Source: Thalassovita aquimarina
Lineage (GTDB): Bacteria > Pseudomonadota > Alphaproteobacteria > Rhodobacterales > Rhodobacteraceae
Reading direction: 5' to 3'
DNA: 61,884 bases
Assembly: GCF_018219815.1 (NCBI RefSeq)
Contig: NZ_JADMKU010000024.1
Location: 1 to 61,884, forward strand
Below are positions 44,010 through 52,926 of the stretch, one piece after another. Made by a program: the position numbers and the translations under genes. Numbering within the stretch: position 1 is the stretch's first letter; each line of letters starts with the position of its first letter. The notes beneath the pieces are model-generated. The model worked only from the letters and a program-made list of their open reading frames with translations. It was not told the DNA's origin and searched no databases.

Positions 44010-45074
44010 TCAGGCCGCCTCGTACATCAGGATCGCCGCTTCCGACTGGCTCAGGTTGCGCCGCGCGTATCCGCCATAGGAATGCGGATCCATTTCCAGT
44101 TCCGGGTAGCGCGACAACAGCCGCATCCGGTCGGTATCCTTCAGCGTCGTCAGCGCCGCGTTGGAGGGATGGAAGCTTTCGGTTTCCACCCCGTTGGCCC
44201 ACAACACCTGGTGGCTAGCCAGAAGCAGATGGATATAGGTCACTTCGCGCAGCTGCGTATCGACAATGACACGATCGCCATCGACCAGATCCCTGGCCGA
44301 CACCAGAACCTCAGGCGTGTTGAACAGGGCCCGCGCCACCTGACCACGCACCAGCATGCGGTGACTGGGCGAAACCAGCAATTCCTCGTCCGGGCGCTGC
44401 ACGCCCAAGGCACCCGCGCGGATCCGGATCGGGCGCAGCTTCGGCATCGCGAAAAGCCGAGCCCCGGTCATCCGGCGGCTGCCGATCCAGAGGATTTCCT
44501 CCGCCCCGTTGTCCTTGGTCTGCACCCGGTCGCCTTCGCGCAGGTCCTCGACCAGCCTCGGCCCGTCCGGCGTTTCGATCCGGGTGCCCGGCGTGAAACA
44601 GATCACCCCGCCGCTGCCGGCGCCCATGTGATTGGATTGCATCGCGTCCAAAGTGTGATGCACCACCCACAATTCCCGGTTCGCCGGCGGGATTTCCCCC
44701 AGGAACATCAACAGCGGCGGTGCCCCACCGCCCACTTCGATCACCGTCAATGTGAATGTCCGGGAACCGTCGGTAACGACGATATTGCTGTCCATCAACA
44801 GATCATCGACCTCGACAGCACCAAGGTCGGTCGTGTTCTGTTTCGCTGCCCCCACCAAACGGCGCACCATGCGCGCTGCCCTGCGGCGGAGATTGGCCTC
44901 TCCGTCAGCCTGGTCCAAACGTAGTATTTCCGTCGGCCCGTCCACCCGCACCGCATCGCCATGCCAGGACCAGGACGTCCCAACAGTCAGCGCATGCACC
45001 GGGGCGGCTTCTATGCCGTCTGCTTTTGTTTGTGACCAGGAAATGACGAACGTGCCGCTAAAGCCCGTTCCCAT
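44010..45074 (-). CDS. Hint-domain (Hedgehog/intein-type) protein
   Basis: 354 aa. The N-terminal 150 residues are not recognised (FLGEIPPANRELWVVH resembles a small beta domain often fused to these). Then a Hint_2 domain: GVICFTPGTRIETPDGPRLV with nucleophile Cys159, VEDLREGDRVQTKDNG, LLVSPSHRMLVRG with His238, and LLLASHQVLWANGVETESF. There is no extein-like C-terminal residue for splicing. Such proteins are very common in Rhodobacteraceae and may be secreted, self-cleaving adhesins. No signal peptide is seen. It has its own promoter. Confidence 0.88.
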   Translation of the reverse strand: MGTGFSGTFVISWSQTKADGIEAAPVHALTVGTSWSWHGDAVRVDGPTEILRLDQADGEANLRRRAARMVRRLVGAAKQNTTDLGAVEVDDLLMDSNIVVTDGSRTFTLTVIEVGGGAPPLLMFLGEIPPANRELWVVHHTLDAMQSNHMGAGSGGVICFTPGTRIETPDGPRLVEDLREGDRVQTKDNGAEEILWIGSRRMTGARLFAMPKLRPIRIRAGALGVQRPDEELLVSPSHRMLVRGQVARALFNTPEVLVSARDLVDGDRVIVDTQLREVTYIHLLLASHQVLWANGVETESFHPSNAALTTLKDTDRMRLLSRYPELEMDPHSYGGYARRNLSQSEAAILMYEAA

Positions 45075-45109
45075 GCCTGATACCTGCCTTCTTACTTTTT
45101 ATAAACTAA

Positions 45110-45137
45110 AGTATATCAACGCCCATCAGTCATGCAA
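45110..45137 (-). promoter_or_regulatory. Candidate promoter of the Hint-domain gene
   Basis: Minus strand TTGCAT (45137-45132), 16-bp spacer, TATACT (45115-45110), in a locally AT-rich segment 36 bp before the ATG. Confidence 0.6.
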
Positions 45138-45217
45138 AGCCCACAAGGGTCTCAAAAATCAGGAAAAATTGCCGCACAGACGTCTTTTTTCATGGGTCAG
45201 CAACCTCGGCGGGCATA

Positions 45218-46129
45218 TCAAAAGTTTAGGTTCAACCTAATGGACCCGACGACCTGACCTTCGCCCTGTCCTTCGAATTCTTCGCCGAGCCAAGTCAGGC
45301 CGTAGAACCCGCTGCTGTTTTCGCCCAGCCAATGCATTCCGGCACGCACCCGCTGACGGCTATCGGTCAGCGCATATCCCCGGCTGGCGGGCAGATAGGC
45401 CGAATCCGTTACATGAGCGATGTCGGCGCCGACCACGAAACTGTAGCCGGCGGGCGACTTCTGCATCGTGCGATAGCGCTGCCCGCTGGCCGGGTCGCGC
45501 ACCAGAAGTTCACCGCCACCGATTTGACCGATGGTAATGTCCGCCCCGGCGCGCAGCATGGTTTCCACCCCGATCCGGGTTTCGAGGAAGGGCCTGAACG
45601 CCGCCCGCCCGAGCGCATACTCACGCCCCAGTTCCATCACGAAGGTCGGGTACACGCCGTTACCGATCTGCCCCGCCAAAGCGGTGTCCGAAGCCTCTTC
45701 GATCCCCAGCCCATCGTGCAGCGCGCTCTGAAAATCGCCGAGCCCCGTCATCGGGCCGGTCATCACCATATCCAGCCCCATCGAAATCTCGGTTTTGCTG
45801 TGCTGGTAATGGGTATGCATGCCGAAAGACAGGCTACCGGCGAAAGGCCGATCGCCCGCAGCCGGATTAACCAGGTTGTCGGGGGCGATGATTTCACCGT
45901 TGATCCGGAATTCAAGCAAATCCCCGAACCGGTCGGGCAAGGCGCCATCCCATCCCGACCCGTAGATGCGGCTGGAAGCGATGGACCCGGTCCGCCAGCG
46001 ATCCTGGGTATCGCCGATAAAATCGTTGTTGATCAGGCGCCCATAGCCCAAGCGCACGCGCTCGCCCGCATCGGCCTGAGACGTCAGGAAAAGCAACCCG
46101 AGGGCAGCGGCAGTGAAGAAACGGATCAT
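45218..46129 (-). CDS. Lipid A deacylase LpxR-family outer-membrane protein
   Basis: 303 aa. Signal peptide (cleavage near ADA-GERV, about residue 21), then a beta-barrel ending in Phe (SIRLNLNF). LpxR features: LINNDFIGDT with Asn35-Asp36, AGDRPFAGSL (91-100) and GDFQSALHDGLG with His138, which align with the known catalytic Asn/Asp/His of Salmonella LpxR. So it could remove the 3'-acyloxyacyl group of lipid A. It is transcribed in the same direction as the Hint-domain gene with 143 bp between. Activity inferred, not shown. Confidence 0.85.
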   Translation of the reverse strand: MIRFFTAAALGLLFLTSQADAGERVRLGYGRLINNDFIGDTQDRWRTGSIASSRIYGSGWDGALPDRFGDLLEFRINGEIIAPDNLVNPAAGDRPFAGSLSFGMHTHYQHSKTEISMGLDMVMTGPMTGLGDFQSALHDGLGIEEASDTALAGQIGNGVYPTFVMELGREYALGRAAFRPFLETRIGVETMLRAGADITIGQIGGGELLVRDPASGQRYRTMQKSPAGYSFVVGADIAHVTDSAYLPASRGYALTDSRQRVRAGMHWLGENSSGFYGLTWLGEEFEGQGEGQVVGSIRLNLNF

Positions 46130-46270
46130 GCGATCATCCCAAGATTGGCGCCCCCAGCGTTCGATCTTGGTAAACCAGCCGCTAAGGGTTTTCTAGTGCA
46201 GCGAAGCCACAACCGGGCGATTTCACCCGACCTCCCGGACCTGCAGCAAGAACCGTGCCCGAAGGCGCCG

Positions 46271-46699
46271 TCAGTCGGTCACGCTGTTCAGAAGCAGGCT
46301 GGTTTCACTGTTCAGCACGCCCTTGACCTCGCGGATTTCACGCAACACTCGATCGAATTGCGGCAGGTTCTCGGCCCGAATCTCCACCACCAGGTCCCAG
46401 GCTCCGTTGGTGGAATAGACCGAGGAAACCTCGGGAATCTTGCGCAAGGCCCGGATCACCATGCGCGACATGCTGCCCTGCAATTCGATCATGGTGATCG
46501 CGCGGACCTGGTCGCGGTAGTCGGCATCGGTTTCGATGGTAAACTTGAGAATCCGTCTCTCGGCCACCAAGGCATCAAGCCGGTTCTTCACCGTGGTGCG
46601 CGATACCCCGACGACATGAGACAGTTCCGTAATAGAGGCGCGCGCATTATCCTTCAGGGCGGCGACGAGCCGGCGGTCGGTAGTGGAAAGTTCAGGCAT
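46271..46699 (-). CDS. Lrp/AsnC-family transcriptional regulator (arginine cluster)
   Basis: 142 aa from ATG at 46699 with CGAGGAAA upstream. N-terminal helix-turn-helix (LSTTDRRLVAALKDNARASI, then VVGVSRTTVKNRLDAL) and a C-terminal RAM/ligand domain (VSSVYSTNGAWDLVVEI). It is divergent from arginase and ornithine cyclodeaminase, so it probably senses arginine or ornithine and switches that operon on, like the AsnC-type regulators of such clusters. Confidence 0.92.
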   Translation of the reverse strand: MPELSTTDRRLVAALKDNARASITELSHVVGVSRTTVKNRLDALVAERRILKFTIETDADYRDQVRAITMIELQGSMSRMVIRALRKIPEVSSVYSTNGAWDLVVEIRAENLPQFDRVLREIREVKGVLNSETSLLLNSVTD

Positions 46700-46737
46700 C
46701 GGTTTTCCTCGGGGAATTCTCAATCTGCAAGTTACGC

Positions 46738-46774
46738 GATCAGATTGATCAATTGAACCGACAAATTGATCATT
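46738..46774. promoter_or_regulatory. Paired TTGATCA sites between lrp and arginase (putative operator)
   Basis: ATTGATCAAT (46744-46753) is a perfect palindrome; AATTGATCATT (46764-46774) repeats its core. The TGATCA cores are 21 bp apart, two helical turns, as expected for Lrp-type dimers binding one DNA face. They lie 67-97 bp before the arginase ATG and 45-70 bp before the regulator's ATG. Confidence 0.6.
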
Positions 46775-46840
46775 TTTGCCGCTCAATTCTGACGTCAGGA
46801 TCGGCACGCTTGGGCAAAGACCACATTTCCAGGATTTCCA

Positions 46841-47770
46841 ATGCCCAAGACCTGTCACATCATCGGCGCGCCGGTCCAAACCGGCGCCTCGCAACCCGGC
46901 TGCCTGATGGGCCCGGCGGCGTTCCGTACGGCCGGCCTGCCCGGCACCCTGCGCGAATTGGGCTGGGCTGTCACCGACAAGGGCGATACCGCCCTGCCCG
47001 ACACGTCGCCCATCCCGCACGGCAATGGCGCAATCCGCAACCTGGCAGAAATGGCAGGCTGGACCAGCGTATTGTCGCAGGCAGCCTATGAAGCCGCCAC
47101 AAGCTGCGATTTGCCGATTTTCATGGGCGGCGATCATTCGATGGCCGCTGGCACCGTCAGCGGCGTTGCTCGCGCCGCCGCCGAAAAGGATCGCCCGCTG
47201 TTCCTTCTGTGGCTCGATGCCCATCCCGACCTGCACACACTCGACAGCACGACAAGCGGCAACCTGCACGGCACGCCGATCGCCTATCTGACCGGGCAAC
47301 CCGGGTTCGACGCGCTTCCGCCGCTGGCGGCTGCGGTCGATCCGCTCAATATCTGCATGATGGGCATCCGCTCGGTCGATCCTGCCGAAAAGGTTCTTAT
47401 CAAGGACCTGGGCATCACCGTGCATGACATGCGCGCCATCGACGAAAACGGTGTCGCCGCGCCGCTCAGCGCCTTCCTGAACCGCGTTGCCGCCGCCAAC
47501 GGGCAGTTACATGTCAGCCTCGACGTCGATTTCCTCGACCCCGCAATCGCGCCCGCCGTGGGTACAACCGTGCCCGGCGGCGCGACATTCCGCGAAGCCC
47601 ACCTGATCATGGAAATGCTGCATGACAGCGGGCTGGTCGGGTCGCTCGACCTGGTAGAACTCAATCCCTTTCTCGATGAACGCGGGCGCACGGCCCTGTT
47701 GATGACCGATCTGGCCGCCAGCCTGTGCGGCCGCCGCGTTCTGGACCGCATGACACGGAGCTTCGCATGA
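46841..47770 (+). CDS. rocF: Arginase
   Basis: 309 aa ureohydrolase: arginine to ornithine and urea. Binuclear Mn ligands are visible: GGDHS with His99, DAHPD with Asp126/His128/Asp130, and DVDFLDPAIAPAVGT with the second Asp pair. VQTGASQPGCLMGPAAFR near the start is arginase-specific. The start follows a weak AGGA. Its stop overlaps the cyclodeaminase start (ATGA). Together they route arginine to proline. Confidence 0.95.
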   Translation: MPKTCHIIGAPVQTGASQPGCLMGPAAFRTAGLPGTLRELGWAVTDKGDTALPDTSPIPHGNGAIRNLAEMAGWTSVLSQAAYEAATSCDLPIFMGGDHSMAAGTVSGVARAAAEKDRPLFLLWLDAHPDLHTLDSTTSGNLHGTPIAYLTGQPGFDALPPLAAAVDPLNICMMGIRSVDPAEKVLIKDLGITVHDMRAIDENGVAAPLSAFLNRVAAANGQLHVSLDVDFLDPAIAPAVGTTVPGGATFREAHLIMEMLHDSGLVGSLDLVELNPFLDERGRTALLMTDLAASLCGRRVLDRMTRSFA

Positions 47771-48810
47771 CCCAACCGTCCGACAAGGCGCTTGTCCCTT
47801 TCGTTTCCGTCGCCAACATGATGGCGCTGGTCAATTCGACCGGCATCGAAACGATGCTGCGCGACCTCGCTGGCTATATCGAGGATGACTTCAAGCGCTG
47901 GCCCGAATTCGACAAGACTCCGCGGGTGGCGTCGCATTCCACCGACGGGGTGATCGAACTGATGCCGACGGCGGATGCGGAAAACTACGGTTTCAAATAC
48001 GTCAACGGCCACCCGAAGAACATGAAGGAAGGGTTTCAGACCGTCACCGCCTTCGGCGTGTTGTCGAGCGTCGCCAACGGTTATCCCCTGCTGCTGACGG
48101 AAATGACCGTGCTGACCGCGCTGCGCACCGCCGCGACCTCGGCACTCGTCGGGAAATACCTCGCCCCCAAGGGCGCGCGAGTGATGGCGATGATCGGCAA
48201 CGGGGCGCAGTGCGAATTCCAGGCGCTGGCCTTCAAGGCGATCTGCGGCATCGACACGGTACGGCTTTATGATATCGACCCGGCGGCGATGGGAAAGGCC
48301 ATGCGCAACCTGGCGGGCACCGGGTTGACCGTGATGGCCTGCAAATCCGGGGAAGAGGCCATCGAGGGTGCACAGATCATCACCACCTGCACCGCCGACA
48401 AGCAATACGCCACCATCCTGACCGACAACATGGTCGGCAGCGGGGTGCATATCAACGCCATCGGCGGCGATTGTCCGGGCAAGACGGAACTGCACCGCGA
48501 TATCCTGCTGCGCTCGGACATCTTCGTGGAGTACCCGCCCCAGACCCGGATTGAGGGCGAGATACAACAACTCGACCCCGACCACCCGGTGACCGAACTG
48601 TGGCAGGTGATGCGCGGGGAAACGGCGGGACGGAGCGATCCGCGCCAGATCACGCTTTTCGACAGCGTCGGCTTCGCGATCGAGGATTTCAGCGCCCTGC
48701 GCTTCATCCATGACCGTATCCAAGGCACGGAATTCTTCGATCAGCTGGACATGCTGGCCGATCCGGACGATCCGCGCGACCTGTTCGGCATGGTCGGCCG
48801 CGCGGCGTGA
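47767..48810 (+). CDS. Ornithine cyclodeaminase
   Basis: 347 aa mu-crystallin-family, NAD-dependent: ornithine to proline plus ammonia. Start at 47767 (ATGA overlap with arginase). Seen: GFKYVNGHPKN, LTALRTAATSAL, the dinucleotide loop MIGNGAQCEFQALA and the long C-terminal extension typical of the approximately 350-residue Agrobacterium-type enzymes. Cytoplasmic. A GC hairpin without a T-run (48822-48837) follows. Confidence 0.94.
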   Translation: MTQPSDKALVPFVSVANMMALVNSTGIETMLRDLAGYIEDDFKRWPEFDKTPRVASHSTDGVIELMPTADAENYGFKYVNGHPKNMKEGFQTVTAFGVLSSVANGYPLLLTEMTVLTALRTAATSALVGKYLAPKGARVMAMIGNGAQCEFQALAFKAICGIDTVRLYDIDPAAMGKAMRNLAGTGLTVMACKSGEEAIEGAQIITTCTADKQYATILTDNMVGSGVHINAIGGDCPGKTELHRDILLRSDIFVEYPPQTRIEGEIQQLDPDHPVTELWQVMRGETAGRSDPRQITLFDSVGFAIEDFSALRFIHDRIQGTEFFDQLDMLADPDDPRDLFGMVGRAA

Positions 48811-48844
48811 CCGGGTTCGGGCGCGGGCAATCCCGCGTCCGCCA

Positions 48845-51800
48845 TCAGACGATCCCGCTTTGCGCCACCAGTTGCTTCATTTCGGCGGCTACCTTGTCCC
48901 TTACCGGGCCGTAGCCACGGATTTCCATCGGGGCGGCGAGAACCTGCATCAACCGGTCCTGCGTTTCGTCGTCATATGCGGCGGGGGCACGTTCCAACAC
49001 ATCCTCGAACCAAGCCAGCAATTCGCGGTCCAGCTTGCGGTCGCGGGTGCGCCCGAAGGGATCGAAAGAGGTGCCGCGCAGGCGCTTCATCCGGGCCATG
49101 GTTTTCAACACCGGCGTCATCCAGGAACCGAAGCTGCGCTTCACCGGACGACCGCGGGCATCCTTGGCCGCCGGCAGGAACGGCGGTGCGAGGTGGTAAT
49201 TAACCTTGTAATCGCCTTCGAACTGCTCGGCCAGTTGCGCGCTGAATTCCGGCGCCGTCATCAGCCGGGCCACTTCGTATTCGTCCTTGTAGGCCATCAG
49301 CTTGAACAGCGATTGCGCCGCCTGAACGGTCAGCTCTTCCGGCGCGTCTGCGGGCAATGCCGCGCGGAACGCCTTGATCCGGTTACGGTAACGCTGTGCG
49401 TAGGCCTGATCCTGATAGTCCACCAGGAAGGCGGCGCGCCGTTCGATCACCGTCTCCAGATCCTGCGCCGGCGCCTCCTCCGGCTGCAGCATCGGCGTCA
49501 GGAGTTCGGGATCTGCCGCCCAGATCCGGCCCAGATCGAAGGCCAGCGCGTTCTTTTCCACCGCCACCCCGTTCAACAGGATCGCCTGTTTCATCGCTAG
49601 TTCCGACACCGGCACCATGCCCTGCTGCCAGGCCGCGCCCAACAAGATGATGTTGGCAAAGGCGCTGTCGCCCATCAGCTGTTCGGACAGCCGGTTGGCA
49701 TCCAGCGACAATACGTTTTCATTGCCCACGGTGGCGCGTACCAGTTGTTCGCGTTCATCGACCTTCAGATCGGCGTCGCGGCGCAGCACCAGATCACCGG
49801 TGGGCATTTCGGCAAGGTTCAGAACCACCTTGGTGCCCTGCCGGTAATGCACTGACGCCTTCGGGGAAGAGGCCACGACGGAATCGCAGCCGATCAGGGC
49901 GTCTGCCGACCCTTCCTCGATCCGCACCTGATTGATCGCCTCGGGCTTGTCGGCCAGCCGGACATAGCCGACCACGGTGCCGAACTTCTGTGCGAAGCCG
50001 GTGAAGTCCAGAACGCTGGCGCCCTTGCCCTCCAGATGTGCGGCCATGGTGATCAGAGCGCCCACCGTCACGACACCGGTGCCGCCGACACCCGCGACCA
50101 ACAGGTCAAACGGTGCGGCAAGATCGGGCTGCTCCGGCCCCGGCAGAGATTGCAGGTGCCCCTTGATGTCCAGGTCAACCGGCTTGCGCTTGCGCCGTTC
50201 GGCGCCTTCCAGCGTGACGAAGCTGGGACAGAATCCGTTCAGGCAGGAAAAATCCTTGTTGCAGCTCGACAGGTTGATTTTGCGCTTGCGGCCAAACTCG
50301 GTTTCCTTCGGTTCCACGCTCAGGCAGTTGCTTTCCACCGAACAATCGCCGCAGCCTTCGCAGACCAGATCATTGATGAAGGCGAACCGCTTGGGGTCCT
50401 CCATCGTGCCGCGCTTGCGGCGGCGGCGCTTTTCGGTGGCGCAGGTCTGTTCATAGATCAGGACGCTGACGCCCTTGATGTCGCGCAGTTCGCGCTGCAG
50501 CCGGTCCATGTCTTCGCGCGGATGGAAGGTGGTGCCGGGCGGGAAATCGGCCTGGTCGAACTTGCCGATATAGTCCGAGGCCAGCGCGATCCTCTCTACC
50601 CCCTCGGCGCGGCAGGTCTGGGCGATGCCCTGCACCGAAACCGGCCCGTCGACCGGCTGCCCGCCGGTCATCGCCACCGCGTCGTTGAACAGGATCTTGT
50701 AGGTGATATTGGTGCCCGCCGCGACCGCCTGCCGGATCGCCAGCGACCCGGAATGGTACCAGGTGCCCTCGCCGAGGTTCTGGAAGATGTGGCCGTTGCC
50801 GTTGAATTTCGAAGCCGCCACCCAGGGCACGCCCTCGCCGCCCATCTGGGCGTAACCGACCGTGTTGCGGTCCATCCAGCTGGCCATCACGTGACAGCCG
50901 ATGCCGGAAGCGGCGATGCTGCCCTCGGGCACCTTGGTCGAGGTGTTGTGCGGACAGCCCGAGCAGAAATAGGGCGTGCGGACGGCGCCCGGCACCTGCA
51001 GCACCGGCGGTTTGGTTTTTGTCAGCGCGCGGGCCTTTTCGGCGAAGCCTTCACCGGGGAACAACCGGTCCAGCCGCTCGGCCACGAAACCGACTAGTTT
51101 CAGCGGGCTCAATTCGCCGGTCCAGGGGATCAGTGGATCGCCTGCCGCGCGGTGCTTGCCGACCATCTTCTCCGGCTTGTCGCCGGGCCAATCATAGAAA
51201 TATTCCTTGAACTGGCTTTCGATGATGCCGCGCTTTTCCTCGACCACCAGCACTTCGCTCTTGCCGCGCACGAAGGACAGCGCATCGCGCCGCGCCAGCG
51301 GCCAGACCATGCCGACCTTGTAGATATCGATGCCCAATGCGCGGCATTTGTCTTCGTCCAGACCCAGCAAGCGCAAGGCCTCCATCAGGTCCAGATGCGC
51401 CTTGCCCGCCGTGACGATACCGAACTTGGCGCCTTCGATATCATAGATGCGCTTGTCGATCGGGTTGGCTTCGACGAAGGCTTCGACCGCCGCCAGCTTG
51501 TGGGCCAGGCGGGTTTCGATTTCCGGGCTGGGCAGGTCGGCGGTGCGCACATGCAAACCGCCCGGGGGCGCGGTGAATTCAGGCTGCACAAACGCGCGGT
51601 CGGGCTGCAATTCTACCGACGCCCCGCTTTCGACGGTTTCGGAAATCGCCTTGAACCCGACCCAGGTACCGGAAAACCGCGACAACGCGTAACCGTATTC
51701 GCCGAAGCTGAGATATTCGGCGACCGAAGCCGGGGCCAGCGTCGGCATGAACCACGCCATGAAGGCGACATCGGACTGATGCGGCATGGATGAGGACACG

Positions 51801-52264
51801 CAGCCATGATCGTCGCCCGCAACCACCAGAACACCGCCGTTCGGAGCCGATCCATAGGCATTGCCGTGCTTCAGCGCATCGCCCGACCGGTCCACCCCCG
51901 GCCCCTTGCCGTACCACATGGAAAACACGCCATCGACATCGCAATTCGGGTTGAGCGTCGCCTGCTGCGCGCCCAGCACCGCGGTGGCGCCCAGGTCTTC
52001 GTTCACCGCCGGCAGGAATTCGATCCGGTCCTGCTTCAGCTTGTCCCGGCTGCGCCACATTTCCAGATCGAACCCGCCCAGCGGCGATCCGCGATAGCCG
52101 GATACGAAACCGGCTGTGTTGCGGCCCGCTTCGCGGTCGCGCCGCGCCTGATCGAACAGCACCCGGACAAGGGCCTGCGTGCCGGTCAGGAAAACCCGCC
52201 CGTTGGAGCGGTCATAACGGTCGGAAAGCTGATAGGTGTCGAAGGAGCGGGGCTTTTCGGTCAA
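48845..52264 (-). CDS. Indolepyruvate ferredoxin oxidoreductase (fused IorA-IorB type)
   Basis: 1139 aa; oxidatively decarboxylates indolepyruvate and other aryl 2-oxo acids to acyl-CoA. The start is TTG at 52264 (MTEKPRSF), with GAGGA 7 nt upstream. Order: N-terminal pyruvate-oxidoreductase domain (VSGYRGSPLGGFD), TPP domain with FCSGCPHN and GDPLIPW, a ferredoxin-type region with CEGCGDCSVESNC and CNKDFSCLNGFCP (4Fe-4S ligands), and a C-terminal gamma-type domain with GVGGTGVVTVG. This large single-chain form occurs in aerobic alpha- and betaproteobacteria. Divergent from an AsnC-type regulator. Confidence 0.94.
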   Translation of the reverse strand: MTEKPRSFDTYQLSDRYDRSNGRVFLTGTQALVRVLFDQARRDREAGRNTAGFVSGYRGSPLGGFDLEMWRSRDKLKQDRIEFLPAVNEDLGATAVLGAQQATLNPNCDVDGVFSMWYGKGPGVDRSGDALKHGNAYGSAPNGGVLVVAGDDHGCVSSSMPHQSDVAFMAWFMPTLAPASVAEYLSFGEYGYALSRFSGTWVGFKAISETVESGASVELQPDRAFVQPEFTAPPGGLHVRTADLPSPEIETRLAHKLAAVEAFVEANPIDKRIYDIEGAKFGIVTAGKAHLDLMEALRLLGLDEDKCRALGIDIYKVGMVWPLARRDALSFVRGKSEVLVVEEKRGIIESQFKEYFYDWPGDKPEKMVGKHRAAGDPLIPWTGELSPLKLVGFVAERLDRLFPGEGFAEKARALTKTKPPVLQVPGAVRTPYFCSGCPHNTSTKVPEGSIAASGIGCHVMASWMDRNTVGYAQMGGEGVPWVAASKFNGNGHIFQNLGEGTWYHSGSLAIRQAVAAGTNITYKILFNDAVAMTGGQPVDGPVSVQGIAQTCRAEGVERIALASDYIGKFDQADFPPGTTFHPREDMDRLQRELRDIKGVSVLIYEQTCATEKRRRRKRGTMEDPKRFAFINDLVCEGCGDCSVESNCLSVEPKETEFGRKRKINLSSCNKDFSCLNGFCPSFVTLEGAERRKRKPVDLDIKGHLQSLPGPEQPDLAAPFDLLVAGVGGTGVVTVGALITMAAHLEGKGASVLDFTGFAQKFGTVVGYVRLADKPEAINQVRIEEGSADALIGCDSVVASSPKASVHYRQGTKVVLNLAEMPTGDLVLRRDADLKVDEREQLVRATVGNENVLSLDANRLSEQLMGDSAFANIILLGAAWQQGMVPVSELAMKQAILLNGVAVEKNALAFDLGRIWAADPELLTPMLQPEEAPAQDLETVIERRAAFLVDYQDQAYAQRYRNRIKAFRAALPADAPEELTVQAAQSLFKLMAYKDEYEVARLMTAPEFSAQLAEQFEGDYKVNYHLAPPFLPAAKDARGRPVKRSFGSWMTPVLKTMARMKRLRGTSFDPFGRTRDRKLDRELLAWFEDVLERAPAAYDDETQDRLMQVLAAPMEIRGYGPVRDKVAAEMKQLVAQSGIV

Positions 52265-52395
52265 GGCGGAATCCTCTTTTTCGGAAGATTTACCTGAGAA
52301 GCGCCGGAAATTTTGGTCAATATACTGGGAAATATCCGGGTTTTGTGGTAACTTTTTCCGCCCAAGCCATCATCATGAACTGAAAATCCAAACCC

Positions 52396-52860
52396 ATGCT
52401 CAATGAAACCGATCAGAAAATCCTGCGCCTGCTGAAGCGCGACAGCCGCATTTCCAATGCCGACCTCGCCGAACAGGTGGGGTTGTCGCCATCGTCCTGC
52501 TGGCGCCGGGTGCGGTCGCTGGAAGACAGCGGCGCGATCCGCAATTACAGCGTGGTGCTGGACGACGAAAAGATCGGGCTGGGCTTTCAGGCCATCGTCC
52601 ATGTTCACCTGACACGCCATGACCCGGAAAAATTGCAGGAATTCATCACCGCCATCGGCAGCAAGGACGAAGTGCGCGATTGCTATGCCACGACCGGGCA
52701 ATCGGATTACCACCTGTTCGTCGCCTGTCGCGACCTGAGTGCCTACAACCGGTTTCTCGAAGAGTTCCTGTTCCGCCTACCCGCGGTCGCCAGCGCGCAA
52801 AGCAACGTGGTCCTCAGATCCCTGAAACAACAGGGCCTGAGCACAAGCCGCACGCCCTGA
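52396..52860 (+). CDS. Lrp/AsnC-family regulator, likely controls the indolepyruvate oxidoreductase
   Basis: 154 aa. HTH: ETDQKILRLLKRDSRISNADLAEQVGLS (seen as LRLLKRDSRISNADL), with SSCWRRVRSLEDSGAIRNYS, the AsnC/BkdR-like recognition helix. Ligand domain: EVRDCYATTGQSDYHLFV. The 131-bp divergent gap contains GGAAAT direct repeats (52305-52335) that may be its sites. Function is inferred from divergence with the oxidoreductase gene, a common pairing for amino-acid catabolic genes. Confidence 0.9.
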   Translation: MLNETDQKILRLLKRDSRISNADLAEQVGLSPSSCWRRVRSLEDSGAIRNYSVVLDDEKIGLGFQAIVHVHLTRHDPEKLQEFITAIGSKDEVRDCYATTGQSDYHLFVACRDLSAYNRFLEEFLFRLPAVASAQSNVVLRSLKQQGLSTSRTP

Positions 52861-52926
52861 AGCCGCGATCGCGCCACGACACCGGCCACAGGATCCGGCA
52901 ACGAGAGCCGATGCTGCCCAGCCGGA

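Noticed and set aside
44010..45074. Intein
   Set aside because: The Hint domain is not inside a host protein and lacks the C-terminal Asn and +1 nucleophile needed for splicing.
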